DNA of 64,000 nt. Origin: an uncultured Pelagibacteraceae bacterium (GTDB lineage Bacteria > Pseudomonadota > Alphaproteobacteria > Pelagibacterales > Pelagibacteraceae). The stretch spans positions 1 through 64,000 of the forward strand of contig CABYOT010000008.1 in NCBI GenBank assembly GCA_902520695.1, in the 5' to 3' direction. The position numbers and the translations under genes were made by a program. Numbering within the stretch: position 1 is the first letter of the stretch; every line of letters begins with the position of its first letter. This document shows, piece by piece, positions 30,549 to 39,892 of this stretch. Below the pieces are notes generated by a model. It was given only the letters and a program-made list of their open reading frames with translations. It ran no database searches and had not been told where the DNA came from.

Positions 30549-31475
30549 CTATTTATTACCTTTAGGATCAAAGGGATAATCCCAAGCATCTCCACCAATT
30601 TTTTTAGATATACCTGAATAATCTGTTTCGCTATCACCACCCTCACAAAATTCATTAAATATATCTAAGGCATGTTTTCCTAAAGGCGTTGATGCATTTA
30701 CTGAGTTTGCTGCATCATTTGCTAGTTTTAAATCTTTAGCCATCATGGCTGCAGAAAAGCCTGGTCTATATTTGTTATTAGAGGGAACGCCATCTGTTAA
30801 ATTTGGCAGCGGTGTATATGTTGATAAAGCCCAATTATTTCCAGAGGCATTTTTCATAATTTCATGAACTTTTTTTAAATCCATCTTTAGTCTTTTCGCT
30901 AACATTAGTGCCTCTGATGCTGCTATCATTGAAATTCCTAAAGACATATTGTTACAAATCTTTACTCCAACTCCACTTCCTTGTGGTCCAGCATGTAAAA
31001 TTTTTTGCCCCATTATATCCATTAATGGTTTAGCTAAATTTACAGCTTCATCATCTCCACCAACTAAAAAATTCAATTTACCTACTCTTGCTCCCATAAC
31101 ACCTCCTGTAACAGGCGCATCAATCATTTTAATCCCTCTATTTTTTGCTTCCTTACCTAGTAATAAAGAAGTTTCAATATCAATTGTTGAACAGTCAATT
31201 ATGAGAGCATCCTTTGAAATTTTATCAATAATACCTTTGTCTCCTAAAAAAAGAGATTTTACATGTTTGCCTTCAGGCAACATTGAAATTACAAAATTTG
31301 CACCTTCAAGGACCTCATCTAATGTATCAACTACATCTAAATTAGCATCCTTAGCTTTTTTTATCATTTCTGGAGAAACATCGTAGGCTTTAACTTTTTT
31401 ACCAGCCTTAACTAATTGATCTGCCATTGGGTTACCCATGTTTCCAACACCAATAAAAGCTATTTGATCTGTCAT
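30549..31475 (-). CDS. 3-hydroxyisobutyrate dehydrogenase-type oxidoreductase
   Basis: This 308-residue NAD(P)-dependent enzyme is of the HIBADH family. The nucleotide loop GVGNMG is at residues 9-14, the substrate-binding DAPVTGGVMGAR at 119-130, and the catalytic Lys172 with Asn175-Asn176 in VKICNNMSLG. True HIBADH (mmsB) in valine breakdown looks like this, but so do enzymes for other beta-hydroxyacids. It follows the aldehyde dehydrogenase with a 2-base gap and precedes the TRAP genes by 124 bases, so it may handle the imported acid. Confidence 0.85.
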   Translation of the reverse strand: MTDQIAFIGVGNMGNPMADQLVKAGKKVKAYDVSPEMIKKAKDANLDVVDTLDEVLEGANFVISMLPEGKHVKSLFLGDKGIIDKISKDALIIDCSTIDIETSLLLGKEAKNRGIKMIDAPVTGGVMGARVGKLNFLVGGDDEAVNLAKPLMDIMGQKILHAGPQGSGVGVKICNNMSLGISMIAASEALMLAKRLKMDLKKVHEIMKNASGNNWALSTYTPLPNLTDGVPSNNKYRPGFSAAMMAKDLKLANDAANSVNASTPLGKHALDIFNEFCEGGDSETDYSGISKKIGGDAWDYPFDPKGNK

Positions 31476-31477
31476 AT

Positions 31478-32995
31478 TTAAATATCTATATTTGATTTTC
31501 CTCTATTAATCAAAACTGTTTTACTCTGAGTAAAATGATTTATCATGCTATCAAAGGCGTACTCTTTTCCTAGCCCACTCATTTTTAAACCACCATATGA
31601 AACATTTGCTCTAGGCGCCACACATTGATTTACTTGGACAAAACCTGCCTCAATTTCTTCAACAAACTGTAAAGCTCTAGATAAATTTTGTGTCCACAAT
31701 ACCGCTGATAATCCAAATGGTGTATCATTTGCACTGTTCATTACTTCATCAAAGGTTTTAAATGGTATTGCACAAGCAACAGGACCAAATATTTCTTCTT
31801 GACAAACTGGAGAACTTACTGGAACACCTGACATCAATGTAGGTTCATAGAAGAAACCATTCTTATAATCACCACCTGTTATTTGATTACCTCCATGCAG
31901 AACATTGGTTGTAGAGTTTTTTTTGGCAATATCCATATAATGTAAAGTTCGTTTTAGTTGTTCTTCAGAAATAATTGCTCCAATGTCAGAACTTTCGTCT
32001 AGGGCATTACCCATTTTTAATTTACTTAATTTTTCAACAGCTCCACCCAGTACTTTATCGTAAATTTTTTCTTGAATATAAACTCTGGAACCTGCAGTAC
32101 ATGCCTGTCCTTGTCGAGTATATCTCATTCCATCAATAACCCCTTGAATTGCAATATCTAAATCTGCATCGCTCATTATTATATTTGGATTTTTTCCTCC
32201 AAGCTCTAAAGTAACTGGACATAATTTAGGAGCTGCTTTTTGTGCTATAATCTTTCCTACTGTAAAAGATCCAGTAAACGTTACTTTTCTTACTTTTTCA
32301 TGAGTTACCAGAGGTTCGCCACATTCTTCTCCATAGCCTGAAATTACATTTAAAACACCCGGAGGAAGTTCTTGTTGAAATATCTCCGATAGTAGAAGAG
32401 CACAAAATGGAGCTTGTTCAGCTGTTTTTAAAACAACACTATTTCCTGCTACAATAGCTGGAGCGATTTTTGCTACTGTTAAAAATAATGGCGCATTCCA
32501 AGGGACAATTGCACAAACAACCCCAATTGGATCTCTTGTGGTAAAATGAATACTATTTGGAATATTAGTTGGATAATTTTCTCCTTTTAACTCTCCAGAC
32601 AAACCAGCAAACATATTTGTAAGTTCTATGGAAGCACCTGTTTCTGGTATGGCCTGTGTTCTTAAAGCATTACCTGTATCTAATGATAGTAAATTTTCAA
32701 TTTCTGACTTTCTTTCCTCTAATCTTTTTGCTCCAGCAGCAACCATTTTTCCTCTTTCCCTTGCTGGTATTTTTTTCCATTTTTGAAAAGCTTTGTGTGC
32801 TGACTCAACCGCAATATTAACATCATCTTTATTACATTGAGGAGCAGAACCGATATTGTCTCCTGTGCTTGGATTTAATACTGGTATCTTATTATTTGTT
32901 TGAGCAGATATTAGTTTGCCATCAATTAAAATTTTATCAGTTAATCTTTTTGCATTATTAAGTGCTTGTTCAAGATTTTTTTCAAAGTTACTCAT
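31478..32995 (-). CDS. NAD(P)-dependent aldehyde dehydrogenase
   Basis: This is a 505-residue ALDH-superfamily enzyme that oxidises an aldehyde to a carboxylic acid. Active-site residues are Asn166 in VPWNAP, Glu264 in LELGGKNP and the nucleophile Cys299 in GQACTAGSR. The coenzyme loop FTGSFTVGK lies at about 240-248. The hydrolytic Glu indicates a non-acylating enzyme. Substrate identity is open. It overlaps the SDR gene upstream by 8 bases, so SDR, ALDH and the HIBADH-like enzyme form one translationally coupled set. Confidence 0.9.
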   Translation of the reverse strand: MSNFEKNLEQALNNAKRLTDKILIDGKLISAQTNNKIPVLNPSTGDNIGSAPQCNKDDVNIAVESAHKAFQKWKKIPARERGKMVAAGAKRLEERKSEIENLLSLDTGNALRTQAIPETGASIELTNMFAGLSGELKGENYPTNIPNSIHFTTRDPIGVVCAIVPWNAPLFLTVAKIAPAIVAGNSVVLKTAEQAPFCALLLSEIFQQELPPGVLNVISGYGEECGEPLVTHEKVRKVTFTGSFTVGKIIAQKAAPKLCPVTLELGGKNPNIIMSDADLDIAIQGVIDGMRYTRQGQACTAGSRVYIQEKIYDKVLGGAVEKLSKLKMGNALDESSDIGAIISEEQLKRTLHYMDIAKKNSTTNVLHGGNQITGGDYKNGFFYEPTLMSGVPVSSPVCQEEIFGPVACAIPFKTFDEVMNSANDTPFGLSAVLWTQNLSRALQFVEEIEAGFVQVNQCVAPRANVSYGGLKMSGLGKEYAFDSMINHFTQSKTVLINRGKSNIDI

Positions 32996-33767
32996 TATCT
33001 AATTCTCCTCTTCTAACTTTAGAAGAGAGCCATCCACCATCTATTTTTATTTCAGAGCCATTAATGAAATCAGAATCATCGCTTGATAAAAATACTGCTG
33101 CTCCAACTATATCTTTTGGTTCTCCCCATCTACCTACTACAGTTTCTTTCCCCCAAGCTTCACCATGTTTTGGATCTTCAGCATATTTTTGATTAAATGA
33201 AGTAGATATTAAACCTGGACAAATAGTATTTACATTAATATTTTTTCCAGTCAGATCGACAGATAATGCTCTTGTTAAGCCTAATACTCCACTTTTTGCA
33301 GCTACATATCCTACCCTATCTGGTCTTCCCATAAAACTTGCTATCGACCCAAAGTTTATAATTTTACCTTTTCCATTTTTAATCATATGAGGAATTACAG
33401 CCTGACTAGCAAGAAAAGGTGCTGTAAGATTCACAGAAATCATATCATCCCAATCTTGTTTTGTATGATCTAAAAGTTTCTTAACATGTCTAATTCCTGC
33501 ATTGTTTATTAGAATATCAATTTTACCGTAGTGTTTGATAGTTTGATCCACCATCTCGTTGATGCTCTTTTGATTTGAAACGTCAGTTTTTATTATTATT
33601 GCTTCACTGCCTGCCTCTATAATTTTTTTTTTAGCTTTTTCTGAATTTTCAATATCTATTTCTGCGATAACTATCTTTGCACCTTCTTTTACAAGACCAA
33701 GGCAAATTTCTTGTCCTATTCCTTTTCCGCCACCTGTAACTATTGCTACCCTATCTTTAAGTTTCAT
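32988..33767 (-). CDS. Short-chain dehydrogenase/reductase (SDR)
   Basis: This is a 259-residue classical SDR. The cofactor motif TGGGKGIGQ begins at residue 11, NNAG is at 88-91, and the catalytic residues are Ser141, Tyr154 and Lys158 (YVAAK). An acidic residue after the second beta strand (AEIDIE) favours NAD over NADP. It starts 18 bases after the FKBP-rhodanese gene and overlaps the ALDH gene, so it probably makes or consumes the aldehyde or ketone partner of that enzyme. Confidence 0.9.
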   Translation of the reverse strand: MKLKDRVAIVTGGGKGIGQEICLGLVKEGAKIVIAEIDIENSEKAKKKIIEAGSEAIIIKTDVSNQKSINEMVDQTIKHYGKIDILINNAGIRHVKKLLDHTKQDWDDMISVNLTAPFLASQAVIPHMIKNGKGKIINFGSIASFMGRPDRVGYVAAKSGVLGLTRALSVDLTGKNINVNTICPGLISTSFNQKYAEDPKHGEAWGKETVVGRWGEPKDIVGAAVFLSSDDSDFINGSEIKIDGGWLSSKVRRGELDNE

Positions 33768-33785
33768 TTTCTAAATGATTTGACG

Positions 33786-34529
33786 TTATTTTAAGAAGGA
33801 AACTAATGCTTTTTCCTCGCTAATCCAAGCTTTAATTCCTCCATCTAGAACATAAACATTTTTAAAACCAAGATCTTCTGCAAAAGCATTGCCTAAAATT
33901 GATGCTGTTTCACCATCATGACTAACAAAAATAATTTCAATATTTTGAGACTCAGCTCCAGCTAAAGCTCTTACTCTATCCATTAGATAAACATTAAATT
34001 TCCCATTTTTATCGAAAGCTGTTTCTTGAAATGACTCTTTAATTACACCAGTTTTAATCCATTGATCTTCTGTTCTAATATCTAAAACTACTGCATTTTT
34101 TTTCAATAATTTGTTTAATTCATCAGATGTGATTAAATTATAATTTGGATCTAGAACATCAATAATCTTGAACTCAAAAATAAGATCGGAATTTGGTGGT
34201 ATTATATTTCCAGCGCCTGTTGCTCCATATGCTAATTCAGCAGGTATTTTAATTTTTCTAATAGTTCCTTTATTGGTTCCAACTATACCCATTTCAAAAC
34301 CAGGTATAACTTCTTTCATTCCTATTTGAACAACTAAAGGTCTGTCTTTTCCAACGTTGGTATCGAAAACTTTTCCATCAACAAAAGTACCTGTGTATTC
34401 AATTTGAACCCATGAGTGATTAATAATTTTTTTTCCTTCACCTGGCTTATCAAGAATAATTTCTATTTCTGCGGCAATAACATTACAAATTAAAAAAAAA
34501 TATATTATTAGGAATTTAATTTTATTCAT
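33786..34529 (-). CDS. Exported FKBP-type prolyl isomerase fused to a degenerate rhodanese domain
   Basis: This 247-residue protein has a signal peptide (about 1-20, cleavage near VIAA). An FKBP domain follows (about 36-127), with VQIEYTGTFVDGKVFDTN, VIPGFEMGIVG and IPAELAYGATGAGNIIPPNSDLIFEF all intact. A rhodanese-like domain covers about 134-247, with VVLDIRTEDQW and VYVLDGGIKAW. The loop that normally holds the catalytic Cys reads FVSHDGETAS, so Ser203 stands in the Cys position and the mature protein has no Cys at all. I infer a periplasmic foldase with a binding-only rhodanese module. It is sandwiched between the monooxygenase and SDR genes. Confidence 0.85.
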   Translation of the reverse strand: MNKIKFLIIYFFLICNVIAAEIEIILDKPGEGKKIINHSWVQIEYTGTFVDGKVFDTNVGKDRPLVVQIGMKEVIPGFEMGIVGTNKGTIRKIKIPAELAYGATGAGNIIPPNSDLIFEFKIIDVLDPNYNLITSDELNKLLKKNAVVLDIRTEDQWIKTGVIKESFQETAFDKNGKFNVYLMDRVRALAGAESQNIEIIFVSHDGETASILGNAFAEDLGFKNVYVLDGGIKAWISEEKALVSFLK

Positions 34530-36125
34530 TTAGATTATTTTCAATTCTTTATAATTAGTCTTCTCAACTTTCAAACAAGCTTTTCTATATTTTGGCATCC
34601 CACCAGGATAAGGTAAAAAAGACTTCGACTTACCAGGTATATTGTCGCCTTTATACCAAGAGCTTTTTGCTTTCATAAATAATGTTTTTTTAACTGAGCT
34701 CATAATTTCTTTTTGCCATTTATTTGCTGCTACATTTGTACTCTCTATACTTTGTCTTTTATGATTTTCTAAAAACTTAATACATTTAGTAATCCATTCA
34801 ACATGTTGTTCTATTTGTACTGGTACATTTGTTAATACTGAGGGACTTCCTGGACCACTAACTATAAACATATTTGGAAAGTTAGGAACAAGAAGTCCTA
34901 AAAAACTTTTTGGCCCACTTTTCCAATATTTAGTCAATTTAATTCCTTTTTTTCCAGTTATATTTAATTTTTCAATTGAACCTGTCAAAGCATCAAATCC
35001 TGTTGCAAATATAATTTTATCTAGAGTGTATTCATTTTTTTTTGTCTTTATTCCTCTTTTGGTAATTTTTATTATTGGGTTTTTTTTTAAATCAACTAAT
35101 TCTACATTTTTTTTATTAAACATCTCATAATAATTTGTATTTAAAGTTGGTCTTTTAGCAGTAAATGGGTGGTCAAAATTAGTAAGGATCTTTGCATACT
35201 CTCTATTTTTGACTGTTGTGTATATTTTATTTTCAATAAATTTAACTGCTGTTTTATTTGCTTTGATGGTTTTTACTATGTCATTAAAAGTTGCTCTAAA
35301 GGATAAAGTTCCATAATGCCATGATTTTTCATACATCTGATTTCTTTTAGCTTCGTTATAATCAAATGCAGATTTTTTTGGAAATTCAAAAGGATGGCCA
35401 CCTGGTGTTCTTTTTAAATAGCTTCTTAATTTATTAAAATTTTTTTTATAGTTTTTAATGTTTGCAGCTGATAGTTTTCTATTTCTTGCTGGAATACTAA
35501 AATTCGGAGATCTTTGGAATAAAATTAATTTTTTTGCTTTTTTGGCGATTTCAGGTGCAATCTGTATCCCAGTAGAACCTGTTCCTACCTGTCCAACAAT
35601 TTTATTTTTAAAATTAATATTTTTTTTTGGCCATCTTCCACTGTGGTGTAGTTGACCTTTAAATTGGTTTATTCCTTTTATTGTAGGTAAATTAATTGAG
35701 GAAAGGGACCCAACTGCACAAATTAAATATTTTGCAAAATAAATTTTCTTATTTTTCGTTTTTATTTTCCATAAGTTTTCTTTTTCAAAATATTGTGTAG
35801 ATATTACTTTTTGTTTAAAAATTATGTTTTTTTTAAGATTAAATTCTTTCGAAAAATATTTGAGATATTTTAAAATTACTTTTTGTTTAGGATATCTTTC
35901 TTTCCAAGTCCAGTTTTTAAAAATTTTTTTTGAAAAAGTAAAACCATAAGTAAAACTCTCTGAGTCACACCTTGCGCCTGGGTATCTATTCCAGTACCAT
36001 GTGCCTCCTAGATCACCTCCTTCTTCTAGGACCAAAGTGTTTAATTTTAATCTATCTCTTAAACAATGAAGTTGATATAATCCTGAAAATCCAGCTCCTA
36101 CTATTATACAATCAAATTTTTTCAC
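34530..36125 (-). CDS. Flavin monooxygenase of Baeyer-Villiger type
   Basis: This is a 531-residue FAD- and NADPH-dependent monooxygenase. The FAD loop GAGFSG is at residues 10-15, with GTWYWNRYPGARCD at 41-54. The type I Baeyer-Villiger fingerprint FxGxxxHxxxWP is exact at residues 155-166 (Phe155, Gly157, His161, Trp165, Pro166). The NADPH loop GTGSTG is at 181-186. Family members insert oxygen next to a ketone to make an ester or lactone. The C-terminal part is unusually Lys-rich. It adjoins the PhyH gene upstream and the FKBP fusion downstream without gaps. Confidence 0.9.
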   Translation of the reverse strand: MKKFDCIIVGAGFSGLYQLHCLRDRLKLNTLVLEEGGDLGGTWYWNRYPGARCDSESFTYGFTFSKKIFKNWTWKERYPKQKVILKYLKYFSKEFNLKKNIIFKQKVISTQYFEKENLWKIKTKNKKIYFAKYLICAVGSLSSINLPTIKGINQFKGQLHHSGRWPKKNINFKNKIVGQVGTGSTGIQIAPEIAKKAKKLILFQRSPNFSIPARNRKLSAANIKNYKKNFNKLRSYLKRTPGGHPFEFPKKSAFDYNEAKRNQMYEKSWHYGTLSFRATFNDIVKTIKANKTAVKFIENKIYTTVKNREYAKILTNFDHPFTAKRPTLNTNYYEMFNKKNVELVDLKKNPIIKITKRGIKTKKNEYTLDKIIFATGFDALTGSIEKLNITGKKGIKLTKYWKSGPKSFLGLLVPNFPNMFIVSGPGSPSVLTNVPVQIEQHVEWITKCIKFLENHKRQSIESTNVAANKWQKEIMSSVKKTLFMKAKSSWYKGDNIPGKSKSFLPYPGGMPKYRKACLKVEKTNYKELKII

Positions 36126-36893
36126 TTAAAATTTTTTAGTATGATCTCTAAAAATTTTATTATTAGCTCTGTCAGATCCACTTACTAAGTGCAACTGGCG
36201 TTGCAATGAGTAACCAATTTTTTCTTCAATTTTTTTTGCACCTTTGTGATCAAATAAACTTGTAGCTGGCATATACCTATATGTTAAGCCAGCTCTTCTA
36301 TTTCCTGAATAATTGGGTTTTGAACCGTGATATAAGTATACATCATGTATAGAAAACATTCCTGGCTGCAAAGTAACAAACTTTGCTTTGTCTTTTATTT
36401 GATCAATATTTTTTAAAGTCTGGTTTAATGTTACATTTTTTTTATCAAGGGTTTTATGTTCAGCAAGACTTTTATTTAAATGTGATCCAGGAATATATTG
36501 TAATGGTCCATTTTCAGGAGTAACCTCATCAATAGCTAGCCATATGGTTACTGACTCGAGTGGTTTAATAGGCCAATATTCTCCATCCTGGTGCCATGGT
36601 GTTTCATTGCCTGTTTTTTCAGCTTTACAGAACAGTGATGATCCCCATAAAATTATATCCTCACCTATTAATTGTTTAACTTCCTCAATTATCTCAGGAT
36701 AAAGTGCAAATCTTAAAAAAGCTTCGTCTCTCTCGTATAAACCACTTACAAATTCATTGTTTTCATTTTTATGATCAAGAAGATATTTGTCGAGTGCAGA
36801 ATTTAGCTCTTCCACTTTATTTTTAGATAAACAAGTTGGGCTTTTAATTAAACCTTCATTTTGATAAAGTTTAACTTGATCCTCATTTAACAT
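36126..36893 (-). CDS. Phytanoyl-CoA dioxygenase-family (PhyH) oxygenase
   Basis: This is a 255-residue Fe(II)- and 2-oxoglutarate-dependent dioxygenase. The facial triad is His101 and Asp103 (WHQDGEYW) with His189 (LYHGSKPN). The 2-oxoglutarate-binding arginine is likely Arg199 or Arg200. PhyH members hydroxylate a wide range of small molecules, including ectoine, phosphonates and acyl-CoAs, so the substrate is open. It is the first gene of the leftward oxidative operon and faces the GMC oxidoreductase gene across 66 bases. Confidence 0.88.
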   Translation of the reverse strand: MLNEDQVKLYQNEGLIKSPTCLSKNKVEELNSALDKYLLDHKNENNEFVSGLYERDEAFLRFALYPEIIEEVKQLIGEDIILWGSSLFCKAEKTGNETPWHQDGEYWPIKPLESVTIWLAIDEVTPENGPLQYIPGSHLNKSLAEHKTLDKKNVTLNQTLKNIDQIKDKAKFVTLQPGMFSIHDVYLYHGSKPNYSGNRRAGLTYRYMPATSLFDHKGAKKIEEKIGYSLQRQLHLVSGSDRANNKIFRDHTKKF

Positions 36894-36959
36894 GGTTAAA
36901 TTTAGCAGATATAAATATTAATATCTATATGTTAATAGAATTAGAAAAATTGAAATTTA

Positions 36960-38561
36960 ATGGAAAACTTTGATTATATAATTTTAGGAGCAGGTTCTGC
37001 TGGATGTGTTTTAGCAAATAGATTAAGTGCTAATCCAAATCATAAAGTATTATTAATTGAAGCTGGTAGCAAAGACACAAATCCATGGATACATATTCCT
37101 GGTGGATATTTTAAAACAATGTTGAACCCAAAAACGGATTGGTGTTTTCAGACTGAAAAAGAGAAATATTGTGATAACAGAGAAATGGTTTACCCAAGAG
37201 GTAAAACTTTAGGTGGAAGTTCCTCAATAAATGGAATGCTTTATATTAGAGGTCAATCTAACGATTTTGATTATTGGAGACAGCTTGGTAATGTTGGTTG
37301 GTCATGGGAAGATGTGCTTCCTTACTTTAAAAAATCTGAAGATTTTCAATTTGGTGAAAATGAATTTCATGGATCTGGTGGTCCTTTGGCAGTTCAACAA
37401 ATTAGGGGTACATTTAAAGTTTGCGATCTATTTATGGATGCAGCAGAAGAATTTGGTCACAAAAGAACTGATGATTTTAATAATGGTGACAATGAAGGAA
37501 TGGGTTATTTTCCTTTTACAGTAAGAAACGGTCTTAGATGTAGTACTGCTGTGGGTTATCTCAATCCTGTGAAAAAAAGAAAAAATTTAAAAGTTGTTAC
37601 AAATGCTCATGTTAAAAATATTGAGTTTGATAATAAAAAAGCGGACAAAGTGAATTATTGGATTGGTGAGAATGTAGTTACTGTTAAAGCAAATAAAGAA
37701 GTAATTTTAAGTTCTGGGACTATAGGTTCACCTCATATTCTTCAAGCTTCAGGTATTGGTCCAGGCGAACTTTTAAAAAAAAATAATGTCAATGTAGTTA
37801 AAGACCATCCTGGAGTAGGTATGAATTTAACAGATCATTTAATGTTAAGACCAGTTTATAAAGTTAAAAATTTAGAAAGTTTAAATGATATTTATTATAG
37901 TATGACTAAAAAGCTTATGACTGGACTAAAATATTTCTTATTTAGAAAAGGACCACTAACGGTCGGGGCTAGTTATTTATGTGGCTTTGTAAAAAGTGAT
38001 GATCATTTAGCAACTCCTAATTTGCAATTCCATGTATCTCCAGCTAGCACAGATGTCTTAGGTAAAGGCTCCCTTCATAAATTTACAGCATTTACCCCTA
38101 GCATCACAAATGTAAGACCAACTAGCAGAGGTTCAATTAAATTAAAATCATCCGATACAAGAGTATCTCCAGAAATTAAGATGAATTACTTATCTACAGA
38201 CGAAGACAGAGAAATTGCAGGTAAAGCATTAAAAATCACAAGAAATATTGTTATGAATTCAAAAGCTTATAAAGAGTATGAGCCTGAGGAATATAGACCT
38301 GGGATTCATATTACGGATAATGAGGAACTGGCTAAAGAGGCTGGAAAATTTTGTAGTACTATTTTTCATCCTGTGAGCACATGTAGAATGGGAACTGACG
38401 AAAATGCAGTTGTATCTGACCGATTAGTCGCTCATGGCTTAGAAAATTTAAGAATTGTTGATGCATCTGTCATGCCATCAATAACCTCAGGAAATACTAA
38501 TGCACCTACTATTATGATTGCTGAAAAAGCAGCAGATATGATAATAGAAGATGCTAGATGA
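36960..38561 (+). CDS. GMC-family FAD oxidoreductase (choline dehydrogenase-like)
   Basis: This 533-residue flavoprotein oxidises an alcohol to an aldehyde. The FAD motif ILGAGSAGCVLANRLS lies at about 8-23, the GMC signature PRGKTLGGSSSINGMLYIRG at about 80-99, and the catalytic pair is His470 (FHPVSTCRMG) and Asn514 (GNTNAPT). It resembles choline and other alcohol dehydrogenases of marine Alphaproteobacteria; no betB or glycine betaine genes are adjacent, so choline itself is not supported. It heads a rightward operon and overlaps the TerC gene by 4 bases. Confidence 0.9.
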   Translation: MENFDYIILGAGSAGCVLANRLSANPNHKVLLIEAGSKDTNPWIHIPGGYFKTMLNPKTDWCFQTEKEKYCDNREMVYPRGKTLGGSSSINGMLYIRGQSNDFDYWRQLGNVGWSWEDVLPYFKKSEDFQFGENEFHGSGGPLAVQQIRGTFKVCDLFMDAAEEFGHKRTDDFNNGDNEGMGYFPFTVRNGLRCSTAVGYLNPVKKRKNLKVVTNAHVKNIEFDNKKADKVNYWIGENVVTVKANKEVILSSGTIGSPHILQASGIGPGELLKKNNVNVVKDHPGVGMNLTDHLMLRPVYKVKNLESLNDIYYSMTKKLMTGLKYFLFRKGPLTVGASYLCGFVKSDDHLATPNLQFHVSPASTDVLGKGSLHKFTAFTPSITNVRPTSRGSIKLKSSDTRVSPEIKMNYLSTDEDREIAGKALKITRNIVMNSKAYKEYEPEEYRPGIHITDNEELAKEAGKFCSTIFHPVSTCRMGTDENAVVSDRLVAHGLENLRIVDASVMPSITSGNTNAPTIMIAEKAADMIIEDAR

Positions 38562-39133
38562 CCGAAGAAATAACAATTTTTTTTCAAATAATATTTATAG
38601 ATTTAATTTTAGCTGGGGATAATGCCATTATTATAGGAATGGTTGCTTCTAAGTTTCCTCCTGAACAAAGAAAAAAAATTATTTTTTGGGGAATTGGTGG
38701 AGCAGTAATACTAAGAATTTTATTAACACTTTTAACCGCTTATCTTTTACAAATCACAGGTTTAAGACTTATAGGTGGTCTGTTGCTTCTTTACATAGTT
38801 TATAAACTTTATGTAGATGTAATTAAGAATTCAGGTGGTAGTGAGGAAAATATTAAAGTTGATAACTCATCAATGTTGAAAGCAATTTGGACCGTTTTGC
38901 TAGCCGATTTTACGATGAGTTTAGACAATGTGCTCGGTGTTGCTGGTGCTGCCAAAGATCATTATTATCTATTAATATTTGGTCTTGTTTTATCTATTAT
39001 TTTGATGGCTACAGCTGCAACATTAATTTCCAAATGGATAAAAGATTATAAATGGATAGCGTGGGTTGGTTTATTTGCTATATTGTTTGTGGCAGTTGAA
39101 TTAATTTACACAGACATAAAACTTTTTATTTAA
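38558..39133 (+). CDS. TerC/YjbE-family integral membrane protein
   Basis: This 191-residue protein has about seven membrane helices. The family's acidic membrane motifs are clear: IDLILAGDNAIIIGM with Asp15 and Asp21, and its repeat DFTMSLDNVLGVAGA with Asp117 and Asp123. Short TerC proteins of the YjbE type are linked to metal (notably manganese) efflux and metalation of exported proteins. That role is by family, not shown here. It sits between a GMC oxidoreductase and an SDR with overlap or no gap, an odd place for a metal exporter. Confidence 0.85.
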   Translation: MTEEITIFFQIIFIDLILAGDNAIIIGMVASKFPPEQRKKIIFWGIGGAVILRILLTLLTAYLLQITGLRLIGGLLLLYIVYKLYVDVIKNSGGSEENIKVDNSSMLKAIWTVLLADFTMSLDNVLGVAGAAKDHYYLLIFGLVLSIILMATAATLISKWIKDYKWIAWVGLFAILFVAVELIYTDIKLFI

Positions 39134-39892
39134 ATGTATTTAAAAAAAATTAATCTTAAAAATAAGTATGCTCTTGTAACGGGGGCTGGTAAAGGCTTAG
39201 GACGTGCTTGTTCAATTGCATTAGCTGAAGCAGGTGCAACAATTATTGGTTTGAGCAGAACATCATCTGATCTTGATAAATTAGAAAAAGACATAAAAAA
39301 AGTAAAAAGCAAATTAATCAAAATTAATTGTGATGTAATGAACTATAGCGAATTACAGGAAAAATTAAAAAAAATAAAAATAATAGATATTTTAGTAAAC
39401 AATGCTGGGACTAATATTCCAGAACCATTTGAGAAGATAAAACAACAAAGTATGAATTATTTGGTAGATCTTAATTTAAAAGCTGCCTTTAATGTTGCAC
39501 AGTTAGTGGTAAAAAAAATGAGTAAAAACAAAAAAAGAGGTGGATCAATTATAAATATGTCATCTCAGCTTGGTCATGTGGGCATGTCTGGTAGAAATAT
39601 TTACAATATGACTAAATTTGGAATTGAAGGTTTAACAAAGGGCATGGGTGTTGAGTTAGCAACAAAAAATATAAGAGTAAATACAGTTGCTCCAACATTT
39701 GTTGAAACACCTATGGTAAAAAAATTTTTTAAAAATAAAAAGTTCAAAAATTTAGCTCTAGGCAATATTCCTATGGGCAAAGCAGCTAAAGAGAGTGATG
39801 TAGCTACAGCTGTATGTTTCTTAGCATCAGATGCTGCTGCAATGATAACTGGATCATCTATTCTGATAGATGGAGGTTGGACAGCAAAATAA
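39134..39892 (+). CDS. Short-chain dehydrogenase/reductase (SDR)
   Basis: This is a 252-residue classical SDR. The cofactor loop TGAGKGLG is at 16-23, NNAG at 89-92, and catalytic Ser144, Tyr157 and Lys161 are present. The C-terminal ITGSSILIDGGWTAK is the typical end. It resembles gluconate 5-dehydrogenase and 3-oxoacyl reductase relatives, with no unique mark for substrate. It starts directly after terC, and its stop overlaps the M23 peptidase start by one base (TAATG). Confidence 0.9.
   Translation: MYLKKINLKNKYALVTGAGKGLGRACSIALAEAGATIIGLSRTSSDLDKLEKDIKKVKSKLIKINCDVMNYSELQEKLKKIKIIDILVNNAGTNIPEPFEKIKQQSMNYLVDLNLKAAFNVAQLVVKKMSKNKKRGGSIINMSSQLGHVGMSGRNIYNMTKFGIEGLTKGMGVELATKNIRVNTVAPTFVETPMVKKFFKNKKFKNLALGNIPMGKAAKESDVATAVCFLASDAAAMITGSSILIDGGWTAK

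Noticed and set aside
30949-31386. 145-residue open frame on the plus strand
   Set aside because: It is antisense to the HIBADH-like gene, which has all motifs; no ribosome site or domain is seen.
36907-36926. AGATAT/ATATCT repeat between PhyH and GMC genes
   Set aside because: Purely A/T-driven and imperfect inside; chance is likely.
36960-38561. Assignment of the GMC enzyme as choline dehydrogenase BetA
   Set aside because: No betaine aldehyde dehydrogenase or betaine transporter stands next to it, and GMC sequences alone do not decide the alcohol.
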